Assembly (NCBI GenBank): GCA_900313405.1
Contig: OMQY01000167.1
Span: 1-15,306 of the forward strand
Direction: 5' to 3'
DNA length: 15,306 nt
Source of the DNA: an uncultured Eubacteriales bacterium
Lineage (GTDB): Bacteria > Bacillota_A > Clostridia > Saccharofermentanales > Saccharofermentanaceae
The position numbers and the translations under genes were made by a program. The notes under the pieces were generated by a model. It had not been told where the DNA came from. It did not search any database and saw only the letters and a list, made by a program, of their open reading frames with translations. Positions 7,012 to 14,292 of the stretch are shown one piece after another (position 1 is the first letter of the stretch; the number at the start of each line of letters is the position of its first letter).

Positions 7012-7599
7012 ATGAAGAGAATTCTTAAGCGTTCTTCCAAGAAGGGTTTTACATTGCTTGAGGTAATGCTGGCTGTTGCTATCCTGGCTATCGCTTCGAC
7101 AATGATCATGAATGGATTCATTGCAACAATGGGTTATTCAACGAACACCTCGATCTATTCAAGAGTAGGTAATACAAACTACGAGAAGACTATTACTAAG
7201 ATCGCCACATATTCCAATCTTTCAGTTGCTGACAGATACAGTGATGCATCTGCCAACGCTATCAGGAGCAGCGGCGGAACGACGACGACAATGGACTATG
7301 CAGCAAGCCCTGCTAATGTTCCTGATATGACTGTCTATCAGTGGAGAGAGACAACAGGTGCCTCCGACTACGGTGCCTACAATGCAGCAGCCACATACGG
7401 ATACGGTGAGAGCATGACATATGCCGATAACAGAACGACATTCTTCTATGCTCCGAGCAGTGACCTTTTCTACTGCACAGCTTGCCATCACTATGGCTAC
7501 ATCAATCTTTACAGACATGCCGGTTCTACAGCTTACTACTGCAGATATCAGTTTGATGATGGAACGTATTGCAACCATAAGGTTCGTGACTATAACTGA
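7012..7599 (+). CDS. Type IV prepilin-like protein with C-terminal zinc-ribbon-like cysteines
   Basis: A 195-residue prepilin-like protein. Leader MKRILKRSSKKG ends in G12|FTLLEVM with Glu at mature position 5, followed by the hydrophobic helix (about 14-35). The outer domain is Tyr/Ser/Thr/Ala-rich. Near the C-terminus are four cysteines, C155-x2-C158-x18-C177-x9-C187, together with His159, His160 and His189, resembling a zinc ribbon or two disulfides. AGGAGGG (7001-7007) precedes the ATG by 4 bases. Being larger and downstream of two small pilins, it is probably a minor pilin that initiates or caps the fibre, by analogy with minor pilins elsewhere. No close family is recognised beyond the N-terminal methylation motif. 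Confidence 0.87.
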   Translation: MKRILKRSSKKGFTLLEVMLAVAILAIASTMIMNGFIATMGYSTNTSIYSRVGNTNYEKTITKIATYSNLSVADRYSDASANAIRSSGGTTTTMDYAASPANVPDMTVYQWRETTGASDYGAYNAAATYGYGESMTYADNRTTFFYAPSSDLFYCTACHHYGYINLYRHAGSTAYYCRYQFDDGTYCNHKVRDYN

Positions 7600-7623
7600 T
7601 GAAAGGACAGCGGAGAGTTTATT

Positions 7624-8226
7624 ATGAGATGTGTATCTAAGCGTAAAAACAAAAGAGCATTTACTCTCGTAGAGCTTATGCTCGCGATTGCAATAATAGC
7701 GCTCATCAGCAGCCTGTTCTTGTCATTGATGATCGCGATCAAGGATTCTTACTACAGAGTCTATAATGCAAATGATTCAACAGACTATGCTCAGCTCTAT
7801 GCTCAGGCTCTCGAGAATATGGTTCTCAGAGATACCCAGAGGAATATTGCAGCAGGCACAACTGTCACATATATGATCGAACCTTCCGAGTCGACATTTA
7901 TGGTTAACGGTACAGCTGCATTTACACTTGAGCAGATGAGGAATAACAGCGGCGATGTTAAATGGAACATCTACCTCGATAAGGATGAGACTTACTTTGA
8001 CGAGTCTTCCGGACTGTTCCATTACAGATTCGTATTTGTAGACGGTTATAACTACGAGTATGGTAATCCCGGTACTGTTCAGCTTGTATATGAAGGCACT
8101 TTCTGGATCCCTCATTTCAACGGCGGTTCATTCGATATCCAGACCAACGGAAGTACAACTGCTCACTATAACGACGGAACGGCATATCCTATAACAAATG
8201 CCAAGATCGTTTATACAGCAGCCTGA
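7624..8226 (+). CDS. Type IV prepilin-like protein with Ala at the cleavage site
   Basis: A 200-residue prepilin-like protein starting MRCVSKRKNKRA|FTLVELM. The residue before the predicted cut is Ala12 rather than Gly; the Glu at mature position 5 and the hydrophobic helix (about 14-38) are intact. The remainder is a soluble domain with beta-rich character (TFMVNGTAAFTLEQM, FRFVFVDG-like strands), consistent with a minor pilin or GspJ-type pseudopilin. CGGAGAG (7611-7617) lies 6 bases before the ATG, and the gene follows the preceding prepilin by 24 bases. It is the last gene before a strong terminator. The -1 Ala is tolerated by some prepilin peptidases, so processing is likely but unproven. 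Confidence 0.86.
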   Translation: MRCVSKRKNKRAFTLVELMLAIAIIALISSLFLSLMIAIKDSYYRVYNANDSTDYAQLYAQALENMVLRDTQRNIAAGTTVTYMIEPSESTFMVNGTAAFTLEQMRNNSGDVKWNIYLDKDETYFDESSGLFHYRFVFVDGYNYEYGNPGTVQLVYEGTFWIPHFNGGSFDIQTNGSTTAHYNDGTAYPITNAKIVYTAA

Positions 8227-8251
8227 TCCTAAGGCAAAATGAAGACTTATT

Positions 8252-8280
8252 ACTCGGGAGCGAATGCTCCCGAGTTTTTT
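8252..8280 (+). terminator. Rho-independent terminator ending the pilin operon
   Basis: A perfect 10-bp stem ACTCGGGAGC (8252-8261) / GCTCCCGAGT (8266-8275), loop GAAT, then a run of six Ts. It lies 25 bases after the last prepilin stop and separates the pilus locus from the next operon. Confidence 0.95.
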
Positions 8281-8293
8281 ATTGTTATATATG

Positions 8294-8302
8294 TGTTAAA
8301 AT
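8294..8302 (+). promoter_or_regulatory. Extended -10 promoter for the 8336-11697 operon
   Basis: TGT followed by TAAAAT (8297-8302) forms a TGn extended -10. No good -35 is seen; the position 16-17 bases upstream falls in the terminator T-tract. A start near 8309 leaves a short leader containing AAGGAG (8321-8326). Confidence 0.45.
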
Positions 8303-8335
8303 GTGGACTAGACATAAGTAAAGGAGATAAGGATC

Positions 8336-9103
8336 TTGGAGAAGAGACAGCGTGCTGTAGAACTTGATTTCTTAAGAGGGATCGCTATCTTGTCCATGCT
8401 GTTTATACATTTCTCCTGGGATGTGAGATACGAGTTCGGTAAGAATGCCTTCGCGTATCTGTCCGGCAAAGCTTATATTGTTTTCGTTCACCCGATCGTA
8501 TTGGTGCTCTTTATTGGAGTGTCAGGCATCTGCTGTACCTTTTCGAGGAATAATATCCGGCGCGGGCTGAAGATGCTTGCCGTTGCAACGGCATTCACGA
8601 TCGGTTCATATATCGTTCAGGAGATCACCGGGATCGAATCACTCATCCTATTTAACGTTCTTCACCTTATCACTTTTGGTATCTTTATCTATTCTCTGGT
8701 CCTTTTTATCGAGAGACGGCTGAGTATCAGTCCGGAGCTTACAAACATGCTCATGGGTATGAGCGGCTTATGCATAATGATGATCGGACGGTATATCAAG
8801 CTTTTCGATCACTGTACGGATAATATGCTGTTCCTGCCGATAGGGTTCTCAATACAGGGGATGCCGACAATGGCGGATTATCTGCCGATATTCCCGTGGC
8901 TCGGCATATTCTTTGTCGGTGCCGCCATAGGAAGGGCGTCATATTCTGACAAAAAGTCGAAGCTTCCGGACAGACCGGAGGCGGTCAGGAAGATCGCATC
9001 GCCGATCGAGTTTCTGGGAAGGCATGCGCTTGTGATCTATATTGTTCATCAACCGATCATTTACGGACTGCTGGCGCTCATTTTCAAGGTGACGGGCAAC
9101 TGA
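8336..9103 (+). CDS. Heparan-alpha-glucosaminide N-acetyltransferase-like membrane protein (DUF1624)
   Basis: A 255-residue polytopic membrane protein. The start is TTG, chosen because AAGGAG (8321-8326) is 9 bases upstream and the family motif begins right after it. The N-terminal LDFLRGIAILSMLFIHFSWD (residues 10-29) with Arg14-Gly15 and His25 is the hallmark of the HGSNAT catalytic-type acyltransferase family (DUF1624), related to acyltransferase-3 proteins. About seven transmembrane segments are apparent, including ones near 45-66, 74-92, 97-120, 130-152 and 225-250. Bacterial members are presumed to transfer acyl groups to sugars or envelope glycans, but the substrate here is unknown. 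The stop is followed one base later by the next gene's ATG, so the pair is probably translationally coupled. Use of ATA, CGG and other less common codons is higher than in the pil genes. Confidence 0.83.
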   Translation: MEKRQRAVELDFLRGIAILSMLFIHFSWDVRYEFGKNAFAYLSGKAYIVFVHPIVLVLFIGVSGICCTFSRNNIRRGLKMLAVATAFTIGSYIVQEITGIESLILFNVLHLITFGIFIYSLVLFIERRLSISPELTNMLMGMSGLCIMMIGRYIKLFDHCTDNMLFLPIGFSIQGMPTMADYLPIFPWLGIFFVGAAIGRASYSDKKSKLPDRPEAVRKIASPIEFLGRHALVIYIVHQPIIYGLLALIFKVTGN

Positions 9104-9104
9104 T

Positions 9105-10304
9105 ATGAGACAGACCTATAAACAGAGCCTGAGATCCTACGTAAGAGAACATATTAAAAGGATCATCTTTATTATCCTGGCAGCTGCTCTACTGGGGATA
9201 GTAACCTACTGGCCGCAGAGGGCGATCACGGGCATGTCGGCGGATTTTTACTGCGCGAAGATCTTTCCTGTGGTAGCCTTCGCCTTTAATTCGTTCAGTA
9301 ACTTCTGGATGGTATCCGTCTCGGAGAATCTGCTGGTGGTGATCGCGATAATGGCAGTTATCCTTACAGTATGGTTTATATTCAGCTTTATCCGTCTGAT
9401 GCTGACGGGAAAGAAGCAGAGGGAATACCTGACATCAGTCCTTAAGACAGTCTCATGGCTTCTCGTGGTCGCTATCGTTCTGATGACTGTTTATCAACTG
9501 ATGCACGGGATCAACTACAACAGGACGTCCGTTGAGGAGAAGCTCGATCTCGAGGAGTGTACTGACTATCAGGATTATGTCGATACTCTTAACTGGGCCT
9601 ATGCCGGAATGCTGTCTGCCAGGTCGAAGCTCGGTGAGGATTATCTCGGAGTAGCTCATATGAATACGAGCTTCGAGAAATGTGTTTACGATGCCAATGG
9701 GACAGTTAATGCCGTATCCGATACCTACGGACTGGATATGAGTCCTAACTATATCAGAGCCAAGGCCGTGTCTTTAAGCAACCTCTGGAGCTATACCGAT
9801 ATTACCGGGGTTTATTCCGTGTTGCTCGGCGAAGCGAATGTTAATACAGATTATCTCGATATACTTGAATTCCCGATAACACTCTGTCATGAGATCAGCC
9901 ATGCCAAAGGTTATGCACGTGAATATGACTGCAACATGATCGCGGTCCTGTCTTGTATCTCGTCAACAAGGCCCGACTTCAGATATGCAGGATACTTTTA
10001 TATATTCATCCATCTTTATTCGGATGTCGCTCAATATGCTGAAGCTCTCGGAATGGAATTCTACGATTATCTTGGCGACAGCAGATTCGCTGCCGTAAGA
10101 AGAGACATGAGGGCACAGGATGACTACGAGGCTTCTCTGGAGGAGGGATTCATCCCTGATCTTATAAGCCGTTTCTCGGAAGATGCCAATAACGCTTTTC
10201 TGGAGGCTAACGGCCAGGAAGGCGGAACATATACTTATCATATCCACACTAATTTCTATGTAGACTTCTTCCATAAGTACATAAGGACGGAAGACGATGC
10301 TTGA
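9105..10304 (+). CDS. DUF3810 membrane protein with HEISH metallopeptidase motif
   Basis: A 399-residue protein with three transmembrane helices near 20-37, 72-98 and 113-132 and a large domain after them, probably extracytoplasmic. HEISHAKGYAREYDCN contains HExxH (His262-Glu263-Ile-Ser-His266) plus Glu273 seven residues later, a gluzincin-like zinc site as described for DUF3810. This suggests a membrane-bound metallopeptidase, although no substrate or proven activity is known to me for the family. It begins one base after the upstream stop and overlaps hemZ by 8 bases, placing all three in one transcript. The RBS is weak (AAGGTG at 9086-9091 is 13 bases away), consistent with translational coupling. 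Confidence 0.83.
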   Translation: MRQTYKQSLRSYVREHIKRIIFIILAAALLGIVTYWPQRAITGMSADFYCAKIFPVVAFAFNSFSNFWMVSVSENLLVVIAIMAVILTVWFIFSFIRLMLTGKKQREYLTSVLKTVSWLLVVAIVLMTVYQLMHGINYNRTSVEEKLDLEECTDYQDYVDTLNWAYAGMLSARSKLGEDYLGVAHMNTSFEKCVYDANGTVNAVSDTYGLDMSPNYIRAKAVSLSNLWSYTDITGVYSVLLGEANVNTDYLDILEFPITLCHEISHAKGYAREYDCNMIAVLSCISSTRPDFRYAGYFYIFIHLYSDVAQYAEALGMEFYDYLGDSRFAAVRRDMRAQDDYEASLEEGFIPDLISRFSEDANNAFLEANGQEGGTYTYHIHTNFYVDFFHKYIRTEDDA

Positions 10305-11697
10305 GGTAATACTTAGGGGACATGATAACTATTACGGTATCAGTGATGTTCTGAGACTCTTTTACGACGGGATAAGTGAAGACCGGGCAAATAACCGTGT
10401 AGTCTGCTTAGAGGCTGATGATCTGACGATCATGAGTATTGTTGACGGGGACAGTGTCATTGCGTCTTGTGATGATAAAGAGATAAGAGCCGTTGCCGGA
10501 GACATACCCGTCAAGCGGGAGGTGAAAAGAACTCTCTACAGATTACTCGTCGATATTACGTCACGCAGTTTCCCATGGGGATGTCTTACCGGGATCAGAC
10601 CTACCCTTGTTGCAGGTGAGGTCGGACAGGCAGAGAAGATGGCTCAAATGTACCTGGTCCGTCCTGATAAGGCGGAACTGGCCGTGAAGACATATATGGA
10701 AGAGCAGCGGATACTGGATACCGTCCCGAAGGAGTCACTCTGCATCTATATCGGAGTTCCTTTTTGTCCTTCGCGCTGCGAATACTGCTCATTTGTCTCG
10801 AGTGATATAAGTCACCATATGGGACTTCTCGCAGAATATGAGCAGGCACTCATCAAGGAGATCTCACTCGTGGCACCGGCCGTCACATCCAAAGTATCTG
10901 CCGTTTACATGGGCGGTGGGACTCCGACTGTCTTCGATGATGAGGCGATGGAACGGATTCTTTATAAGATCAGGGATCTGATCGCCATGGACTCTGATAC
11001 GGAATTTACCGTAGAAGCAGGAAGACCGGATACCATCACGAAGAGAAAGCTGACAGCTATGCGCAAAGCAGGTGTTAACAGGCTTTGCATTAATCCGCAG
11101 ACTATGTCAGATGAGACACTGGCGAGGCTCAACAGACGACACACATCGTCTGATACCGTCAGAACGTATCATATGGCGCGCGAAACGGGATTTGACATAA
11201 TCAATATGGATCTTATCGCCGGGCTCAAGTACGAGCCGTCTGAGAGACTCCTGGAGTCGCTCGATGCGGTCATGGATCTTGACCCTGCCAATATAACTGT
11301 CCATACGCTCTATAAGAAGAGGAGAGCATCTATGGATAAAGCTGATGTGCTGGACAGGACCGGTTCGAGAGGGGATATCGATACCGTGCTCACGAAGGCT
11401 TACAGTCTCCTTGAAGGCAGAGGATACGGTCCTTACTATATGTACAGGCAGAAAGATACAGGACACGGACTGGAGAATGTCGGATTTGCAAAACCGGGGA
11501 CCGGATGCAGATATAATGTGGCGATGATGAGCGACAGACGCGATGTTCTCTCGTTCGGAGCCGGTGCGATGAGCAAGAGGACATTCGAAGGCGGCCGGCT
11601 CGAGAGATGCCCGAGCATCAAGGACGTGATCGGGTATATTAAGAGTGTTGAAGAGGTTGCTGATAAAAAGAAGCGATTTTTCGATATAATAGTATAG
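10297..11697 (+). CDS. hemZ: HemZ-type radical SAM coproporphyrinogen III dehydrogenase-like protein
   Basis: A 466-residue radical SAM enzyme. The cluster motif C157-PSR-C161-EY-C164 lies in the GVPFCPSRCEYCSF segment, and YMGGGTPT (around 204-211) is the SAM-contacting glycine motif. The N-terminal about 145 residues contain SFPWGCLTGIRPT (91-103), characteristic of HemZ and absent from HemN and HemW. HemZ is annotated as oxygen-independent coproporphyrinogen III oxidase (decarboxylation of two propionates to vinyl groups), but the biochemical role in heme-poor anaerobes is not settled. The start overlaps the upstream gene by 8 bases, with AAGGACGG (10283-10290) as RBS. No truncation is seen. 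Heme context is lacking nearby, so a non-heme role is possible. Confidence 0.9.
   Translation: MLEVILRGHDNYYGISDVLRLFYDGISEDRANNRVVCLEADDLTIMSIVDGDSVIASCDDKEIRAVAGDIPVKREVKRTLYRLLVDITSRSFPWGCLTGIRPTLVAGEVGQAEKMAQMYLVRPDKAELAVKTYMEEQRILDTVPKESLCIYIGVPFCPSRCEYCSFVSSDISHHMGLLAEYEQALIKEISLVAPAVTSKVSAVYMGGGTPTVFDDEAMERILYKIRDLIAMDSDTEFTVEAGRPDTITKRKLTAMRKAGVNRLCINPQTMSDETLARLNRRHTSSDTVRTYHMARETGFDIINMDLIAGLKYEPSERLLESLDAVMDLDPANITVHTLYKKRRASMDKADVLDRTGSRGDIDTVLTKAYSLLEGRGYGPYYMYRQKDTGHGLENVGFAKPGTGCRYNVAMMSDRRDVLSFGAGAMSKRTFEGGRLERCPSIKDVIGYIKSVEEVADKKKRFFDIIV
11685..11690 (+). promoter_or_regulatory. Candidate -10 box before the small zinc-ribbon gene
   Basis: A consensus TATAAT overlaps the last codons of hemZ, 40 bases before the next ATG. 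The nearest TTGCTG (11657-11662) is 22 bases away, too far for a normal -35. The 11730 gene may therefore have its own weak promoter or simply be read through from hemZ. Confidence 0.25.
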
Positions 11698-11729
11698 AAT
11701 AGATTGAGATCTGAAAAGGAAGCAAGAGT

Positions 11730-11978
11730 ATGAAGTGTCCAAGATGTGGTCTGGAGAACGGAGACAGAACGGTATGCAGTAAATGCGGCCACTTTATGTA
11801 TCGTCCGGTCGACCAGAACCGCAAAAAGATGACAAAGGCCGAGCGGGCCAGGGAAGATGCCAAGATAATGTGGAAGAACATCGCGAAGGTCCTCCGCATA
11901 GTATGGATGGTCATCGTAATGGTCGTATTGAGCTTCCTGATGATAGCTGTTTTGACTTATTTCTTTAACGGAGCCTGA
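11730..11978 (+). CDS. Small zinc-ribbon membrane protein, function unknown
   Basis: An 82-residue protein. It starts with a rubredoxin-like zinc ribbon, C3-x2-C6-x9-C16-x2-C19, followed by a basic, charged linker (29-50) and a single C-terminal transmembrane helix (about 56-78). Such ribbon-plus-helix proteins are common in Clostridia and lack a known role. AAAAGGAAG upstream serves as RBS. It lies 32 bases after hemZ, so co-transcription is possible, and its stop codon is embedded in the left arm of the terminator that follows. The ribbon is predicted to face the cytoplasm given the basic linker before the helix. Confidence 0.8.
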   Translation: MKCPRCGLENGDRTVCSKCGHFMYRPVDQNRKKMTKAERAREDAKIMWKNIAKVLRIVWMVIVMVVLSFLMIAVLTYFFNGA

Positions 11979-12010
11979 CATCTGATCAGGCTCTTTGTCT
12001 GTTTATTCAC
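11971..12010 (+). terminator. Intrinsic terminator overlapping the end of the small zinc-ribbon gene
   Basis: The 8-bp stem GAGCCTGA (11971-11978) / TCAGGCTC (11986-11993) has a 7-base loop, followed by a broken T-rich stretch (TTTGTCTGTTTATT). The left arm contains the TGA stop codon. The imperfect T-tract suggests moderate strength. Confidence 0.7.
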
Positions 12011-12019
12011 TCGATAATG

Positions 12020-12028
12020 TGATAAAAT
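12020..12028 (+). promoter_or_regulatory. Extended -10 promoter of the HD-GYP gene
   Basis: TGA followed by TAAAAT (12023-12028) is a TGn extended -10; no clear -35 is seen. The expected start point, about 7 bases beyond the box, falls at or next to the A of the ATG at 12036, which would make the transcript leaderless. Confidence 0.45.
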
Positions 12029-12035
12029 ATATTTT

Positions 12036-14243
12036 ATGAATAAGATGATGAACACCGGCGTTACCGGGCGTAAGCCTAAGTATCTCACGATCCTTGCGGT
12101 GATCATTTGCGGGGTCGCCGTTAATTTACTCGGCTCATTTATCGCTGAACAACTTGATATAAAACTGTTCCTTGATTCTATCGGTACCGTTATTGCCTCT
12201 ATCTTAGGCGGCGCACTGCCGGGTATCTGTGTCGGACTGATAACGAATTTCTCAAAAAGTTATAGTGACCCCACTTCGCTTTTCTATGCAACTTTGAATG
12301 TTCTGATAGCCGTTTGCTCGTCCGGGTTTGCCAGAAGAGGGATGCTGAAACGCTTCCGCGGGTATGCAGTACTTATTTTCCCGCTGGCATTTATCGGCGG
12401 CTTCGTAGGATCGATCCTCACATGGTTCCTGTACGGGTTCTCTGAGGAGAGCCTCGCGATCCCGTTTATCAGGGATATGTATGAGGACGGTAAGATCAGT
12501 TCCTTCAGGGCACAGCTCGCGACGGATACGATCATAGATCTGTATGATAAGGCGATCACGATCGTAATAGCATATGTTGTCATCAGACTGTTGTCGGATG
12601 AGATCAAGAATAAACTGTACTTTGCCGGATGGTGTCAGACACCGTTGTCATCTGAAGTGCTCAAGATGTTCCGTTCGCGTAAGTGCAGAGAGGTGTCGTT
12701 AAGAGGGAAGCTTATCCTCCTGATCACGGTATCGCTTTCTGTCGTAGCGGCACTGTCCATAGGGATCAGTTCGCTGCTCTTCAAGGATATAAACCGTAAC
12801 AATCACGAGAGTATCGCAGAGAATACAGCTGCGTTGGCTTCTAAGATCATAGATCCCGACATGGTCGACGATTATATCGAAGAAGGAAGAAGTGCTCCCG
12901 GTTATGACGAGATCGAGAGAATGCTCTATGATCTCAGGGACAGTAACGAAGGGGTTGAGTATATCTATATCTACAGGATCGATGAGGAAGGCTGTCATGT
13001 AGTCTTTGATCTTGACGGAATCGGAGATGATGAAGAGAAAGCAGATCCTCCGGGATTACTGGTTCCGTATGACGATTCGATAGCCGATCATCTGGAAGAG
13101 TTCCTTAAAGGGGAGAACGTCGACTCACAGATCACGGATGATGAATACGGCTGGCTCATGACCGTGTATGAACCGGTCTATAACGATAAGGGTGAATGTC
13201 TGTGCTATGTCTGTGTTGATATCGATATGACTGAGATAAAGGCCGACAGTTATCAGTTTATCGCCAAGCAGGTATCACTGTTCCTCGGGTTCTTCATCCT
13301 TATGTTGGAGACGGGTCTCTGGCTCGTCGAGTATCACATTATCCTGCCGGTCAACAGTATGGCATATTCGGCTGACAGATTTGCTTATAACGATGAAGGC
13401 GCGATCGAAGATAATGTCAGTCGGATAAGAAGGCTTAATATCCAGACCGGAGATGAGATAGAGAATCTTTATCAGGCGTTCACCAAGACTACAGAGGATA
13501 CGGTCAAGTATATGAGCGATATCCGGGCCAAGAACGAGACGATAACCAGGATGCAGAACGGTCTGATCATCGTTCTTGCCGATATTGTTGAGAGCCGTGA
13601 CAAGTCGACGGGAAACCATATCAAAATGACGGCAGCATATGTTGATATCATTCTCCGCAGGATGAAGGAAAAAGGTCTTTATCCCGATATCCTGACAGAG
13701 GATTATATCCTTGATGTTGTTCACTCCGCTCCTTTGCATGATATCGGAAAGATCCAGGTGCCTGATGCGGTGCTCAATAAGCCCGGGAAGCTGACTGATG
13801 AAGAATACGAACAGATGAAGCAGCACACAACTGCCGGTGCCATGATCATCGAACAGGCCATGACAAAGGTGTCAAGCACTGAAGGATATCTGATAGAGGC
13901 CAGGAATCTGGCGCTGTGCCATCATGAGAAATGGGACGGTACGGGTTATCCGGCCGGGCTTAAGGGAGAGCAGATCCCGCTGTCAGCGCGTGTTATGGCA
14001 GTGGCGGATGTTTTCGATGCATTGACAGCTAAGCGTGTATATAAGCCGTCCATGCCGATCGAGAAAGTAATGGAAATAATACGCGAGGGTTCAGGTACGC
14101 ACTTTGACCCGGATGTAGTCGCAGCCTTTGAGGAGTCGATCGACAGGGTAAAAGCGGCCTTGGAAGGCGAAGAAGACGTATCGATGGTATGGGGACAGAA
14201 GCGTTTCGAAGAAGACGGCACTGATACAAAGACAGATGCCTGA
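12036..14243 (+). CDS. Multidomain membrane HD-GYP protein, likely c-di-GMP phosphodiesterase
   Basis: A 735-residue sensor protein. Residues about 15-190 form a five-helix membrane domain containing LFLDSIGTVIASILGGALPG, which resembles ECF-transporter substrate-binding (S) components. A helix at 223-248, a Cache-like extracytoplasmic domain (about 250-405) and a further helix (411-433) follow. A HAMP-like linker leads to an HD-GYP domain (about 505-710): R521/H528, H568-D569-I-G-K and HHEKWDGTGYP (629-639), so the metal-binding and GYP residues are intact. HD-GYP enzymes hydrolyse cyclic di-GMP, but here the activity is inferred. No Shine-Dalgarno is visible before the ATG, and other Met codons at residues 4 and 5 are no better. 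It is flanked by a terminator and by convergent genes, so is monocistronic. A link to the pili 4 kb upstream is plausible but not shown. Confidence 0.9.
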   Translation: MNKMMNTGVTGRKPKYLTILAVIICGVAVNLLGSFIAEQLDIKLFLDSIGTVIASILGGALPGICVGLITNFSKSYSDPTSLFYATLNVLIAVCSSGFARRGMLKRFRGYAVLIFPLAFIGGFVGSILTWFLYGFSEESLAIPFIRDMYEDGKISSFRAQLATDTIIDLYDKAITIVIAYVVIRLLSDEIKNKLYFAGWCQTPLSSEVLKMFRSRKCREVSLRGKLILLITVSLSVVAALSIGISSLLFKDINRNNHESIAENTAALASKIIDPDMVDDYIEEGRSAPGYDEIERMLYDLRDSNEGVEYIYIYRIDEEGCHVVFDLDGIGDDEEKADPPGLLVPYDDSIADHLEEFLKGENVDSQITDDEYGWLMTVYEPVYNDKGECLCYVCVDIDMTEIKADSYQFIAKQVSLFLGFFILMLETGLWLVEYHIILPVNSMAYSADRFAYNDEGAIEDNVSRIRRLNIQTGDEIENLYQAFTKTTEDTVKYMSDIRAKNETITRMQNGLIIVLADIVESRDKSTGNHIKMTAAYVDIILRRMKEKGLYPDILTEDYILDVVHSAPLHDIGKIQVPDAVLNKPGKLTDEEYEQMKQHTTAGAMIIEQAMTKVSSTEGYLIEARNLALCHHEKWDGTGYPAGLKGEQIPLSARVMAVADVFDALTAKRVYKPSMPIEKVMEIIREGSGTHFDPDVVAAFEESIDRVKAALEGEEDVSMVWGQKRFEEDGTDTKTDA

Positions 14244-14282
14244 TCGTGATAAAGGCCCGTGTTCAGTGTCTTTGTAACACTG
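14225..14282. repeat. Inverted repeats between convergent genes
   Basis: TACAAAGACA (14225-14234, inside the HD-GYP coding end) is the exact inverse of TGTCTTTGTA (14267-14276), a 10-bp arm with a 32-base loop. A nested CAGTGT (14264-14269) / ACACTG (14277-14282) hairpin overlaps the right arm. The two could be alternative structures serving as a weak bidirectional terminator. T-tracts are poor on both strands, so confidence is low. Confidence 0.35.
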
Positions 14283-14292
14283 TTAAAGGGGG

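Noticed and set aside
11107..11981. Overlapping minus-strand open frames opposite hemZ and the small zinc-ribbon gene
   Set aside because: They are antisense to genes with clear CxxxCxxC and zinc-ribbon motifs and have no protein features of their own.
13275..13826. Minus-strand open frame of 183 codons inside the HD-GYP gene
   Set aside because: It lies opposite the catalytic HD-GYP region and has no RBS or domain signature.
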